A DNA stretch of 64,000 bases from Ignavibacteriales bacterium (GCA_020061355.1 JAGUYK010000006.1:124001-188000), one strand, 5' to 3'; shown: positions 25,015 through 34,319, counted from the stretch's first letter. Numbers and translations: made by a program. Notes: a model not told the origin generated them from the sequence alone.

Positions 25015-26490
25015 TTATAATTTTTTTCCGTTATTTTTGAGCGATTTACCGTAAAGCTCAACATATTTCTCCGCAGAGCGCTTCCAAGAGTAATCCATCC
25101 TCATTCCATTCAACTGGATTTTCGTCCATACATCTTTAAGCCCGAAATCATTAACCGCTCTTTGAACGGAATGAATTAAAGCGTTGGCTGTGTAATCGTG
25201 AAATGAATATCCGGTTCCGATCTCTTTACCTTGAGCAAGAAATTCGTTCCAATCCTGAACCGTATCTGCAAGTCCACCCGTTTTTCTTACAACCGGAACC
25301 GTCCCGTATTTAAGGGAATAGATTTGATTAAGTCCGCATGGTTCGTAATATGAGGGCATCAGAAAAATATCTGCACCGGCTTCAATTAGATGAGATAGTT
25401 CATTATTGAACCCGAGATAAACCGAAACTTTGTCCGGGTAATGATTTTTTATATGCTGAAACATTTCTTCATACTTATATTCACCGCTGCCAAGTATAAC
25501 CCACTGAGCATTCAGTTCCATTAAACCATTTAAAGCATAAGCGATTATGTCAAATCCTTTTTGAGTAACAAGTCGCGATACAATTCCAATTAACGGTACG
25601 CTTTCATCAAATGGAAGGTGAAGATGATCCAGAAGAAATTTTTTGTTCTTTAATTTACCCGAAAAGTCATCGATAGAGTATTTATGAGGAATGAACTGGT
25701 CCGTTTCCGGGTTCCAGATATTGTAATCTACTCCGTTTAAAATTCCAAAGAAATCTCTGATACGAAACGAGAGAGGTGTCTGCATTCCGTATCCGTATGC
25801 CGGAGTTAATAATTCCCGTGCATAAGTTTCGCTGACTGTATTAATAACATTGGCAGAATAAATGCCGGCTTTAAGAAAATTTACTCCGCCTTCATATTCT
25901 CCTATTCCGCCATGTAAATAATATTTATCCTTTATTTCTGCTTTTTCAAAAGCACTTTTTGTAAACCGACCCTGGTAAGCAACATTATGAATTGTTAAAA
26001 CGGTTGCCGTTGAATCAAACATTCTATCCCAGGAATAATTCTCGCGGACGAGAAGAGGAATTAGAGCCGTCTGCCAATCGTTACAATGAATAATATCCGG
26101 CACCCATTGTAATCTTTGTAAAACTTCTATAACTCCTTTTTGAAATACTATGAATCGCTCATCCTCGTCAATATCGTTAGTGTAAATTCTAAAGCGGTGG
26201 AAATAGTGAGGACAATCGATAAAATATGCTTCTACATTAGAGCCGGGTAAATTAGCTTTATGAACGTACACCGAGTGAACTCTTCCATCAACGCGAATAG
26301 GAATTTCCCCAATATCCCATTGATAATGGAGTCCGTGTTCTGCTTCACCGAACGTATTATACTTAGGCATGAAAACTTTTACTTCGTGACCGAGAGCCGC
26401 AATCTCTTTTGGAAGCGAGCCGGCTACATCGGCTAAGCCGCCGGTCTTTGCATAAGGGAATATTTCGCTTGAAATAAAGGCTATTTTCAT
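25015..26490 (-). CDS. glgA: Glycogen synthase (ADP-glucose type)
   Basis: A 491-residue GT5 glycosyltransferase that adds glucose from ADP-glucose to alpha-1,4-glucan. The substrate-binding motif KTGGLADVAGSLPKEI begins at Lys15. The second Rossmann domain has VSRLVTQKGFDII, LGSGEYKYEE, and the C-terminal PSYYEPCGLNQIYSLKYGTV with the catalytic acidic residues. Its length matches bacterial GlgA. It stands alone with no other glycogen gene in the window; an ADP-forming acyl-CoA synthetase is next upstream. Confidence 0.95.
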   Translation of the reverse strand: MKIAFISSEIFPYAKTGGLADVAGSLPKEIAALGHEVKVFMPKYNTFGEAEHGLHYQWDIGEIPIRVDGRVHSVYVHKANLPGSNVEAYFIDCPHYFHRFRIYTNDIDEDERFIVFQKGVIEVLQRLQWVPDIIHCNDWQTALIPLLVRENYSWDRMFDSTATVLTIHNVAYQGRFTKSAFEKAEIKDKYYLHGGIGEYEGGVNFLKAGIYSANVINTVSETYARELLTPAYGYGMQTPLSFRIRDFFGILNGVDYNIWNPETDQFIPHKYSIDDFSGKLKNKKFLLDHLHLPFDESVPLIGIVSRLVTQKGFDIIAYALNGLMELNAQWVILGSGEYKYEEMFQHIKNHYPDKVSVYLGFNNELSHLIEAGADIFLMPSYYEPCGLNQIYSLKYGTVPVVRKTGGLADTVQDWNEFLAQGKEIGTGYSFHDYTANALIHSVQRAVNDFGLKDVWTKIQLNGMRMDYSWKRSAEKYVELYGKSLKNNGKKL

Positions 26491-26550
26491 CGGTTGATCA
26501 AAATTATTTTCGTTTCAAAAATAAGTAAAGAATTATGAAGATGCGGTTGA

Positions 26551-28623
26551 TTAGTAAATCTTTATCCTAACATCTACCGCATAAAAAATGTTATCAACAC
26601 CTAAAATCAATGGGTTTAGATCAAACTCTGCGATGTTTTGATTTTCCGCCATCATTGTGGTGCAAGATTTTATTATTTCTTTAAGCGCTTTAATATTGAC
26701 CGGCATCTCGCCCCTTACTCCTTTCAATATTTTCCCGATCTTTGTCTCATCAATCATTTCATCAATATCTGTGTCGCATAAGTAGCAGGATCTAATCGAG
26801 GTGTCGTCAAACACCTCAACATATTTACCGCCGGAACCGAACATTATAACCGGACCAAATGATGGGTCCCGGAAACCGCCGATTAACAGCTCGTGCTTAA
26901 TGGTAATGAATGGTTGAATCAGAAATTCGTCAACAAACAAATTATTTTTTGCAAAACTGTCTTCGATCTCTCTTGCTTTCAATAAAAACTCTTCTTTCGA
27001 CTTGATGTTAAGCTTAACCGCATCTAGTTCCGATTTGTGAACAACATTTTTGTTTATCCCCTTTATTACAAGCGGATAATTTTCCGCTTCATAATTTTTC
27101 AACTCCTCTGGTTTTATAAGATTTTGTTTTACTATGGGTAATTTATACTCGCTGCATATTTTATAAAGCTGCTCGTGCGACAGAAATCCGGCGGGTAAAC
27201 CATTATTGTTTGATTCTTTTTTCTCAATTGCTTCAACATATTGTGCTCTATTTTCTTGCAATTTCTTTTTCTGCTTCATGTAGAAGTACATATTAGAAAG
27301 AATTTCTGCCGGATCTTCCGGATTTCTGAACAACGGAAGTTTCTTCAACGATTCATTTCTATATTTACTCCAGAATTCCGGCAGCGGCATCGCCACTTGC
27401 AGAATTGGCTTTTTACTATCAATTGAATAAACGCTTTCAATCACTTCGAACGGTGGAACCATAACCGGTTCAACAAAAATTGAAATTACCGCATCAACAC
27501 TTTCATCGTTAATAACTATTTCGTTTACTCGCTTATAAATTTCCGGGTTACCTCCGGGCAATAGATCAACCGGGTTTGCAACACTTCCTTCGGAATTAAC
27601 AATCTCCTTCAGCTTTTTCATTGTTTCGTCGGAAAAGGTTGCAAGCTTTAACCCTTCTTTTTCGATTTTATCAATACATAGAATTGCCGGTCCGCCAGCG
27701 TTTGTAATTACAGCAATTCTTTTCCCTTTTGGCAGAGGAAAACTTTCAAATCCTTTCGCGGTGTTAAATAGTTCATTTAAATCTTCTGCCCTTATAATCC
27801 CGAATTGTTTTAACAAAGCATCGATTATTTTATCATTACTGCTTAATGCACCGGTATGCGACGATGCGGCTTTCATTCCGCTTTCGGTTTTCCCGGCTTT
27901 CAATACTATTATCGGTTTGCTGATTTCTCCGCGGATAAACGGAACAACAAACTCTTCGCCATTTACAAAACTTTCCAGATAGCATGTGATTGTTTTAATG
28001 TTATTATCATTCTGCCAGAAATTTAGAATGTCGTTTTCGTTGATATCGGCTTTATTGCCAACGCTTATGAAGTGTGCAAACTTAATATCTGTTTCGCGTA
28101 ATGAGTTTAATACCGCCGCACCAAGAGCGCCGCTTTGCGAAAGAAATCCTATTGCGCCGATTTCCGGTCTTTCCGCTACAAAGGTTGCGTTGAGCTTTAT
28201 TTCATCCAGCGTGTTGATAACACCCATACAATTGGGTCCCACCATCCTTGCGCCGGTAGTTTTTATCTTGTTGAGAATTCTTTTCTCAAGCGCTTCACCT
28301 TCTTTCCCGATCTCTTTGAAGCCGGCAGTAATAAGAATAATCGATTTAACATTTTTCTTTAGGAGTGATTCAACCGTGGGTTCAGCAAACTGTTTCGGAA
28401 CCACAACAATTGCGAGATCTATCGCGTCATTTATTTCTTCTATGGCGTGATAACATTTATATCCCAGAATATCCTCCGCTTTCGGATTGACCGGGAAAAC
28501 TTTTCCTTTGTAACCATACGCTTTAATCGTCTTTAGTAATTCATAACCGATACTTTTTTCTTTTGTTGAAGCCCCCGGAATGCAAATCGCTTTAGGATAG
28601 AAAAAGTTAGAGAGTGAATTCAT
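26551..28623 (-). CDS. Acetate-CoA ligase (ADP-forming) family, fused alpha-beta
   Basis: A 690-residue acyl-CoA synthetase of the NDP-forming type that converts acyl-CoA, ADP and phosphate to the acid, CoA and ATP. Domains in order: CoA-binding (about 1-130, GPNCMG at 129-134), succinyl-CoA synthetase-like with SQSG (162-165) and the phospho-His loop SSHTGAL (His256), then a ligase domain and a C-terminal ATP-grasp (about 480-690, KGINKNVVHKSELDAVKLNI). Fused single-chain forms occur in many bacteria. It likely makes ATP from acetyl-CoA in fermentation; substrate range is not visible. Confidence 0.92.
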   Translation of the reverse strand: MNSLSNFFYPKAICIPGASTKEKSIGYELLKTIKAYGYKGKVFPVNPKAEDILGYKCYHAIEEINDAIDLAIVVVPKQFAEPTVESLLKKNVKSIILITAGFKEIGKEGEALEKRILNKIKTTGARMVGPNCMGVINTLDEIKLNATFVAERPEIGAIGFLSQSGALGAAVLNSLRETDIKFAHFISVGNKADINENDILNFWQNDNNIKTITCYLESFVNGEEFVVPFIRGEISKPIIVLKAGKTESGMKAASSHTGALSSNDKIIDALLKQFGIIRAEDLNELFNTAKGFESFPLPKGKRIAVITNAGGPAILCIDKIEKEGLKLATFSDETMKKLKEIVNSEGSVANPVDLLPGGNPEIYKRVNEIVINDESVDAVISIFVEPVMVPPFEVIESVYSIDSKKPILQVAMPLPEFWSKYRNESLKKLPLFRNPEDPAEILSNMYFYMKQKKKLQENRAQYVEAIEKKESNNNGLPAGFLSHEQLYKICSEYKLPIVKQNLIKPEELKNYEAENYPLVIKGINKNVVHKSELDAVKLNIKSKEEFLLKAREIEDSFAKNNLFVDEFLIQPFITIKHELLIGGFRDPSFGPVIMFGSGGKYVEVFDDTSIRSCYLCDTDIDEMIDETKIGKILKGVRGEMPVNIKALKEIIKSCTTMMAENQNIAEFDLNPLILGVDNIFYAVDVRIKIY

Positions 28624-28721
28624 ATTGATTCCTTGATGAGAATAATATCACTAAAAAACAGAAAGTCGCTAATCAAAAATAACCAATTATAAATGATAGA
28701 TGGAAATTATCGGCAAGGGAA

Positions 28722-29291
28722 TTAAAGGTTGAGCCAGTTTCTTATTATCGCTTCGCCGTAGGTTGTCATTATCGATTCGGGATGAAACTGAACGCCTCGT
28801 ACATCGTACTTTTTATGAGATAGTGCCATTATAATATTATCCTCTGACATGGCGGTAATGTTTAATGCTTCGGGGAAATCTTCGCTTGAAATAAACCATG
28901 AATGATAAAGTCCAACATCTATCTTCGCTGGAATGTTGTGGAATAATAGTTCGCCCGAATCAATTATTTGAACGGATTTACTAATTCCGTGAACAACACT
29001 ATTTAAGTTTATCAGCTTTGCACCATAGAACTCTCCGATTGCCTGATGACCCAGACAAACACCAAGAATACTTTTGGTTGGTGCAAACTTTTTTAATATG
29101 TCGAACATAACCGGAAAATCTTTCGGCAAACCGGGTCCCGGTGTAAAAAGAATTTTATCGAACTTTTGAACCTCTTCCAGATTTATCCGGTCGCTTTTTA
29201 CAACCTCATATTCAGTAAATCCAATCCTTCTTATTAACTCAACAAGATTGAATGTGAATGAGTCATAATTATCTGCTATTAACAACTTCAT
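28722..29291 (-). CDS. pabA: Aminodeoxychorismate/anthranilate synthase glutaminase subunit
   Basis: A 189-residue class I glutamine amidotransferase that supplies ammonia to the synthase subunit. TPGPGLP (about 50-56), nucleophile Cys79 in LGVCLGHQAIGE, and the His-x-Glu pair in VQFHPESIMTT. Start at 29291 gives MKLLIADNYDSFTFN, the family N terminus; an ATG 15 bases upstream is also possible. It reads divergently from the pabB-pabC pair 46 bases away, which points to folate (p-aminobenzoate) rather than tryptophan biosynthesis, since no trp genes are near. Confidence 0.92.
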   Translation of the reverse strand: MKLLIADNYDSFTFNLVELIRRIGFTEYEVVKSDRINLEEVQKFDKILFTPGPGLPKDFPVMFDILKKFAPTKSILGVCLGHQAIGEFYGAKLINLNSVVHGISKSVQIIDSGELLFHNIPAKIDVGLYHSWFISSEDFPEALNITAMSEDNIIMALSHKKYDVRGVQFHPESIMTTYGEAIIRNWLNL

Positions 29292-29337
29292 TTGTGCTAT
29301 TTTCATAAATTAGACACCGACTAATATAATCTTAAGA

Positions 29338-30312
29338 ATGGAAAATCTAAGCAGCATTATAAATTTAATGAGCGAATACGGCAGGAAGAAGATTCCGTTT
29401 CTGTTCATCATCGATTTCGAAATGAACAATCCTCTTATTTTTAGGTTGGATGAAATTGATTCAAGCAAAATACTCTTTCAAATAAATGATATAAAAAATT
29501 ATAATAATGATTTTGCGACAACCGAAAAACTTAGTTTTAATAAAATCCCTCTTCCTTTTGATGAATACCATCGTGCATTCGAGAAGGTAATGATCCACAT
29601 AAAAGAGGGTAATACATACTTGTGCAATCTAACATTTCCAACCCGCATTGAAATGAATTATGCATTGCATGATGTTTTCTATGCTAGCAGAGCCAAGTAC
29701 AAATTATATTATGATGATTTATTTACGGTTTTTTCGCCCGAGTGTTTTGTTAAGATTAACAATGGTAAGATTTTTTCCTTCCCTATGAAAGGAACAATCG
29801 ATGCTTCCATTCCAGATGCCGAACAAATAATAATCGCCGATAAAAAAGAATTGGCAGAGCATACAACAATTGTGGACCTCATACGAAATGACTTAAGCAT
29901 CGTTTCAAAAAATGTGATTGTTGAAAACTTCCGATATGTTGAAAAAATTATGACAAACCAAAAAGATCTACTCCAGGTTAGCTCTAAAATTTGCGGTACT
30001 TTGCCAGAGAATTATCCCTCGCAAATTGGCAATATAATTTTTAATTTGTTGCCGGCCGGTTCAATCAGCGGCGCGCCTAAGAAAAAAACGGTTGAAATAA
30101 TTAAGGAGGCCGAGAATTATAATCGCGGTTATTACACGGGTGTATTTGGAATTTTTGACGGTACAAATCTCGATAGCGCTGTAATGATCCGTTTTATAGA
30201 GAAAATTGATGGTGAATATTATTTTAAAAGCGGCGGGGGAATTACTTATATGAGTGATCCTAAATCGGAATATCAGGAACTAATTGACAAAGTCTATGTC
30301 CCTATTATTTGA
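29338..30312 (+). CDS. pabB: Aminodeoxychorismate synthase component I
   Basis: A 324-residue chorismate-utilising enzyme, shorter than E. coli PabB (about 450) because the N-terminal half is reduced. The catalytic chorismate-binding part is complete: FPMKGTIDASIPDAEQ, ELAEHTTIVDLIRNDLSIVS, LPAGSISGAPKKKTVEIIKE, GYYTGVFGIFDGTNLDSAVM and FKSGGGITYMSDPKSEYQE. It makes 4-amino-4-deoxychorismate with PabA. The MKGT motif replaces PIKGT of PabB/TrpE. Its end overlaps the start of the pabC-like gene, so the two are coupled. Confidence 0.93.
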   Translation: MENLSSIINLMSEYGRKKIPFLFIIDFEMNNPLIFRLDEIDSSKILFQINDIKNYNNDFATTEKLSFNKIPLPFDEYHRAFEKVMIHIKEGNTYLCNLTFPTRIEMNYALHDVFYASRAKYKLYYDDLFTVFSPECFVKINNGKIFSFPMKGTIDASIPDAEQIIIADKKELAEHTTIVDLIRNDLSIVSKNVIVENFRYVEKIMTNQKDLLQVSSKICGTLPENYPSQIGNIIFNLLPAGSISGAPKKKTVEIIKEAENYNRGYYTGVFGIFDGTNLDSAVMIRFIEKIDGEYYFKSGGGITYMSDPKSEYQELIDKVYVPII

Positions 30313-30898
30313 AACAATAAAAGTAAAAGGCGGTGAACCTCAAAACATCGGCTATCATAATGACCGGTTCAATCATTCTAGAAAAGATTTGTTTGGTATA
30401 GAGCAGTTCGTTTACCTTGAAGAAATCATTAAGCCTCCATTAGAGTACTCAGCCGGTATTTACAGGTGCCGGGTTGTTTACGATTCTTCGATAACGGCAA
30501 TAAGTTTTTCCCGATATACAATGAAAATAATAAATCGATTAATACCGGTTGAGTGTAACGGGATTGATTACCGTTACAAATATTCCGATCGCTCGCTTCT
30601 TGATGAGCTTTTGCGCAATGCGAACTGTTCCTATGACGAAGAAATAATTATTGTTAAGAATGGTTTAATTACCGACACATCATATTCAAATGTAGCTCTA
30701 TTCGACGGAACAGATTGGATAACTCCTTCTACACCCTTGCTTGACGGAACCAAAAGAGCGAAACTTTTGAACGATGGAATAATACGCGAAGAAGAAATTC
30801 TGGTTGCTAATCTGAGATATTTTGAATCGATAAAACTTTTTAACGCTATGCTCGATTTCGATGAGTGCCCTACATTACCAATTGATTCGATTTATTAA
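30296..30898 (+). CDS. pabC: Aminodeoxychorismate lyase-like, class IV aminotransferase
   Basis: A 200-residue short class IV PLP enzyme. Evidence: LLFETIKVKGGEPQNIGYHN at the N terminus, RCRVVYD, the putative PLP-lysine region DYRYKYSDRSLLDELL, and ITDTSYSNVALFDGTDWITP followed by STPLLDGTKRAKLL. It would release p-aminobenzoate from aminodeoxychorismate, as its overlap with pabB indicates. An in-frame TTG at 30284 is possible, but ATG 30296 is preferred. It is shorter than canonical PabC (about 270), matching the short fused or stand-alone form found in Bacteroidota. Confidence 0.9.
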   Translation: MSLLFETIKVKGGEPQNIGYHNDRFNHSRKDLFGIEQFVYLEEIIKPPLEYSAGIYRCRVVYDSSITAISFSRYTMKIINRLIPVECNGIDYRYKYSDRSLLDELLRNANCSYDEEIIIVKNGLITDTSYSNVALFDGTDWITPSTPLLDGTKRAKLLNDGIIREEEILVANLRYFESIKLFNAMLDFDECPTLPIDSIY

Positions 30899-30910
30899 GC
30901 GTTGCCTAAT

Positions 30911-30996
30911 AAAAAGTAATTACTACTAAGAGATCTGCAATAATCTGTTTCGATCCGTTAAATCTGTGTGCCTTTTTGATAATGAAATTACTTTTT
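30911..30996. repeat. Inverted-repeat element, MITE-like, copy 2 (degenerate)
   Basis: An 11-base inverted repeat, AAAAAGTAATT (30911-30921) and AATTACTTTTT (30986-30996), encloses a core containing ATCTGCAATAATCTG, then GTTAAATCTGTGTG. The core and end bases correspond to the element at 8957-9060. It too lies between two convergent genes. Confidence 0.7.
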
Positions 30997-31009
30997 GTTC
31001 ACATGCTTT

Positions 31010-31624
31010 TTATTTTTTCATGTATTTCCAGTTACGCGGCTTTCCCTCAGCCAGCCATTCGATTGAGGTTGTAATTCTTTTACTTCGTGTTTCATCAGTT
31101 TTTGCTTCCGTAATCCACCCAATATATTCTTTTCTGTGCGAAGGACTGAAGTTATGAAAAGTTTTTAACGATGCTTTATTTTCCTTTAGTGCCTTCATAA
31201 AATATTTCGGTACAACAATTTCTTTTTTTCCCTTCGCTGATGTCTTCGGTGGAAGCGAAACACCATCATCATTTAATTTCTTTGCTTCCTTTATATAAGA
31301 GATAAGAACTTTGTCCTTCGGTAAATCCTTAAGCGATCTTATTCTTCCTAAATGACCCATTGCAGATTCCGACTTTGCGTTTGCCATCAACTTTTTTTCT
31401 TTCATAAGAGATGCTTTCCAGAACCCAAAGGCACAATACTGTTTAAACGATGCCATGCTACACATCATCCCCTTGTAATCGAAATGCGGAAAACCCCACT
31501 TTATTGTTTCTTCGGCTTCCGGACAGGATTTATGAACCAATCCTCTCAAATGCTCAAGTATTGGTTTGGCAAACTCCTGAGATTTGGCGATGTATGAATC
31601 AATAAGGGGATCCCTTTTACCCAT
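31010..31624 (-). CDS. YdeI/OmpD-associated family protein (DUF1801-like)
   Basis: A 204-residue cytosolic protein. The N-terminal part has the DUF1801/YdhG fold pattern (LIDSYIAKSQEFAKPILEHL, EETIKWGFPHF, YCAFGFWK); the C-terminal part has PKYFMKALKENKASLKTFHN, FSPSHRKEYIGWITEAKTDE and RSKRITTSIEWLAEGK, the YdeI-like bacteriocin-protection domain. Function is uncertain; members have been linked to antimicrobial-peptide tolerance. The ATG at 31624, preceded by AAAGGAAAA, is preferred over the in-frame ATG at 31684. Downstream is repeat copy 2. Confidence 0.87.
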   Translation of the reverse strand: MGKRDPLIDSYIAKSQEFAKPILEHLRGLVHKSCPEAEETIKWGFPHFDYKGMMCSMASFKQYCAFGFWKASLMKEKKLMANAKSESAMGHLGRIRSLKDLPKDKVLISYIKEAKKLNDDGVSLPPKTSAKGKKEIVVPKYFMKALKENKASLKTFHNFSPSHRKEYIGWITEAKTDETRSKRITTSIEWLAEGKPRNWKYMKK

Positions 31625-31660
31625 TTGTATTTTCCTTTTATGATTCTGTGATTTTAAGAT

Positions 31661-31849
31661 ATGTATGATTATTTTAAATACCAAATAAACGATGGCTATA
31701 TGAAGATCGGAAAATTAAAAACGCCTGGGGACGCTGGTGTTCGTTTAATAACCGAAAAGGAAATAAAAAGAAATATTGGCTTCCTTGGAACTAAAGGTGC
31801 TTTGCTGAAATCCTTAATGAAAGAAAAGAAAGTTGAACGTCTAAAATAG
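31661..31849 (+). CDS. Small hypothetical protein, possible remnant
   Basis: A 62-residue open frame ending GVRLITEKEIKRNIGFLGTK. I do not recognise it. A second ATG at 31700 would give 49 residues, starting MKIGKLKTPGDAG. It lies in a short decayed area next to the truncated RhuM fragment, so it may be the end of a lost gene. Expression is unproven. Confidence 0.35.
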   Translation: MYDYFKYQINDGYMKIGKLKTPGDAGVRLITEKEIKRNIGFLGTKGALLKSLMKEKKVERLK

Positions 31850-31883
31850 TGATTTGGCACTACCTCAAAACGAGGCTTGTTAA

Positions 31884-32171
31884 ATGAAATCAAAAAGCAA
31901 ATTGATTAATCCCCCCAAAGGAGAAATAATTCTCTATAAATCCCCGGATGGCGGATTAGCGCTTGAAGAAGAGACTGTGTGGTTAACACCAATGCAGATA
32001 TCGGAGTTGTTTCATAAAGCCCGTCCAACTATTCTTGAGCATATAAAAAATATTTATGAGGAGGAAGAGCTTGAGCGGATTTCAACTTGTCGGAAATCCC
32101 GACAGGTTCAGAATAAGGGAAATAGAGACAAGACTAACAACGTTTTTCTAAATCATTTCAAAAACAATTAA
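31884..32171 (+). pseudogene. Truncated RhuM-family virulence protein remnant
   Basis: The first 75 or so codons match the N terminus of RhuM-type proteins: GEIILYKSPDGG, ETVWLTPMQISELFHKARPT, IKNIYEEEELERISTCRKSR and QVQNKGNRDK. Full RhuM proteins are about 330 residues. Here the frame shifts into unrelated sequence (VFLNHFKNN) and stops after 95 codons, so the conserved C-terminal Fic-like half is absent. RhuM genes often sit in restriction or mobile islands; this is the stump of one. Confidence 0.75.
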
Positions 32172-32185
32172 AATAAATAGTGTCA

Positions 32186-33502
32186 ATGAAAAGCTTTTTT
32201 TGCTTTATAGTATTATTCTGTTTAATCTTGATTAACACAATTCATCCTCAAGAGCGCGCAAAATTAATTGTGGCACAAGACGGATCCGGTAATTTCAAAA
32301 CCATAACCGAAGCATTAACCGCCGCGCCTCAGCAAAACGACAAAACATTGATTATACTTGTAAAGAACGGAACTTATAACGAGAAACTATTTATTACCAA
32401 AAGCAACCTTGCAATAGTTGGTGAAAACCGCGACAGTACACGAATTGTATATGCAGAATTGCGAAGAAACTGGCTTTCAGAACCAAACAGAACTGACTGG
32501 GGTTCCGGCATAATTAATATTGATTCGTCGGTCGTCGGTTTTACTCTGGCAAACATTACGGTTCACAACAATTATGGTTCGCTCTATGGCGACCACGACC
32601 ATCAATTTACTGTTCGGGGATGGGGAACAAAAATAGTTTTTCTTCATTGTAATATAATTGCAGACGGCGGAGATACGGTTGCCCTTTGGAATCCGGATGG
32701 AATGTATTATCACTCCAACTGTTACTTTGAAGGATGGGTCGATTATGTTTGCCCGCAAGGATGGTGTTACATTACCGACAGCAAATTTTACGGACATAAT
32801 TTATCGGCATCGCTCTGGCATAACGGTTCCGGTGATAACGATCAAAAACTTGTGATTCGTTATTCATACTTTGATGGCGTTCCCGGTTTCCCGCTGGGCA
32901 GACATCACCGCGATGCGCAATTTTATTTATTAGACAACAATTTCTCAGAGAACCTTGCAGATATTCCCATCTATTGGCCTGTGTCGCCAAATGCAAAGGA
33001 GTGGATCTGGGGTGAAAGACATTATTTTTATAACTGTCACAGAATCGGCGGCGACTACGATTGGTTTCAAGATAACATAAAAGAAGCAGAAAATTCTCCG
33101 TCTCCTGATTCCATTAATGCCAAATGGACATTTGCCGGCAGGTGGGATCCTGAAAACGAAATGACGCCCGTTCTTCCTTTTGTTTCACTTCCTGCTCCGC
33201 GTAACGGCTCCTATAAAATAAAAACTGACAATACTATTTTGAAATGGGTGCCTTCACGAAACTCAGCCTCGAATAATATTTATTTCTGGAAGTCAATCTT
33301 TCCGCAAGCATTAAAGATGGGCGAAAAACTTAAAACAGGAACTCATGCTTCCGGCGATCCGATATTCATAAGAAATCAAAAGGTAAATTGTTTTTATCCC
33401 GGAAAGATTGACCCAAACTCAACTTATTATTGGAGAGTTGACGAAATAATGAGCAACGGTTCTATCGTAACCGGTCCATTGTGGCATTTCACAACAAAAT
33501 AA
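32186..33502 (+). CDS. Secreted pectinesterase-like protein (CE8)
   Basis: A 438-residue exported parallel beta-helix enzyme with signal peptide (MKSFFCFIVLFCLILINTIH). It has the family start GSGNFKTITEAL and the NGTYNEKL motif. The two catalytic Asp positions appear kept (Asp163 in GGDTVALW, Asp186 in WVDYVC) and the substrate Arg in PLGRHHRD, but the QDTL Gln is Gly and VDFIFG is VDYVCP. A C-terminal Fn3-like region (STYYWRVDEIM...) follows. It would demethylate pectin if active. A GTG at 32180 is in frame; ATG is preferred. Confidence 0.88.
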   Translation: MKSFFCFIVLFCLILINTIHPQERAKLIVAQDGSGNFKTITEALTAAPQQNDKTLIILVKNGTYNEKLFITKSNLAIVGENRDSTRIVYAELRRNWLSEPNRTDWGSGIINIDSSVVGFTLANITVHNNYGSLYGDHDHQFTVRGWGTKIVFLHCNIIADGGDTVALWNPDGMYYHSNCYFEGWVDYVCPQGWCYITDSKFYGHNLSASLWHNGSGDNDQKLVIRYSYFDGVPGFPLGRHHRDAQFYLLDNNFSENLADIPIYWPVSPNAKEWIWGERHYFYNCHRIGGDYDWFQDNIKEAENSPSPDSINAKWTFAGRWDPENEMTPVLPFVSLPAPRNGSYKIKTDNTILKWVPSRNSASNNIYFWKSIFPQALKMGEKLKTGTHASGDPIFIRNQKVNCFYPGKIDPNSTYYWRVDEIMSNGSIVTGPLWHFTTK

Positions 33503-33506
33503 AATT

Positions 33507-34319
33507 ATGGCACGATTTAAATTATACATTGAATACGAAGGCACACGATACAGCGGGTGGCAAATGCAAAACAACAGCAAATCTATTCAGGGTAAGTTGC
33601 ACGAGGTTTCAAAGGTTATTTTCAAAGGAGAACACGTTGAAATTTACGGGTCGGGCAGAACCGACGCTGGGGTTCATGCGCTTTGTCAGGTTGCACATCT
33701 TGATGTTAAAACAATGCTCGCGCCTGAAATTATCAGAATGAAAATGAATGATGAGCTTCCTTCCGATATAAATATTTTGGAAGTTGAAAAAGCGAATCCC
33801 AATTTTCATGCACGTTATGATGCAAAAAGTAGATGTTATCTTTATCAAATCTCCCGGAGAAGAACTTCTTTCGGCAAACCGTTTGTCTGGTGGATTAAAG
33901 ATCAACTCAATTTTAATAAGATGAACAATGCCTCGAACCTATTTGTTGGAATGCACGATTTCACTTCCTTTGCCGACAATGACGATGAAGAAAAGTCAAC
34001 GAAAGTTCTGATTGAAGAAGTGCAGATAAAAGAGGAGGGTGATTTAATATTGATTCGAATTACAGGGTCGCATTTCCTCTGGAAACAGGTACGTAGAATG
34101 GTTGGTGTGCTTGTAGAAATCGGGCGAGGGAAACTAACGCCGGATGATCTAAAATATTTTCTCGAACATAAATCACCAACACCTGCTAAATATACCGCCC
34201 CGCCTTCGGGACTTTTTCTTGAAAGAGTTCTTTATAAAGAAGAAATATTGGCTCCGGAATTACGGCCGTTAATCAATATCGAAGGATATAAAAAATCACA
34301 AAGGCCAATAGCCAAGTAA
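33507..34319 (+). CDS. truA: tRNA pseudouridine synthase A
   Basis: A 270-residue pseudouridine synthase that modifies U38-U40 of tRNA anticodon arms. The catalytic Asp53 lies in GSGRTDAGVHALCQVAHLD, and the GTRYSGWQMQ and RITGSHFLWKQVRRMVGVLV motifs are typical. It follows the pectinesterase gene by four bases, a chance neighbour in function though perhaps one transcript. Length matches TruA. Confidence 0.96.
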   Translation: MARFKLYIEYEGTRYSGWQMQNNSKSIQGKLHEVSKVIFKGEHVEIYGSGRTDAGVHALCQVAHLDVKTMLAPEIIRMKMNDELPSDINILEVEKANPNFHARYDAKSRCYLYQISRRRTSFGKPFVWWIKDQLNFNKMNNASNLFVGMHDFTSFADNDDEEKSTKVLIEEVQIKEEGDLILIRITGSHFLWKQVRRMVGVLVEIGRGKLTPDDLKYFLEHKSPTPAKYTAPPSGLFLERVLYKEEILAPELRPLINIEGYKKSQRPIAK

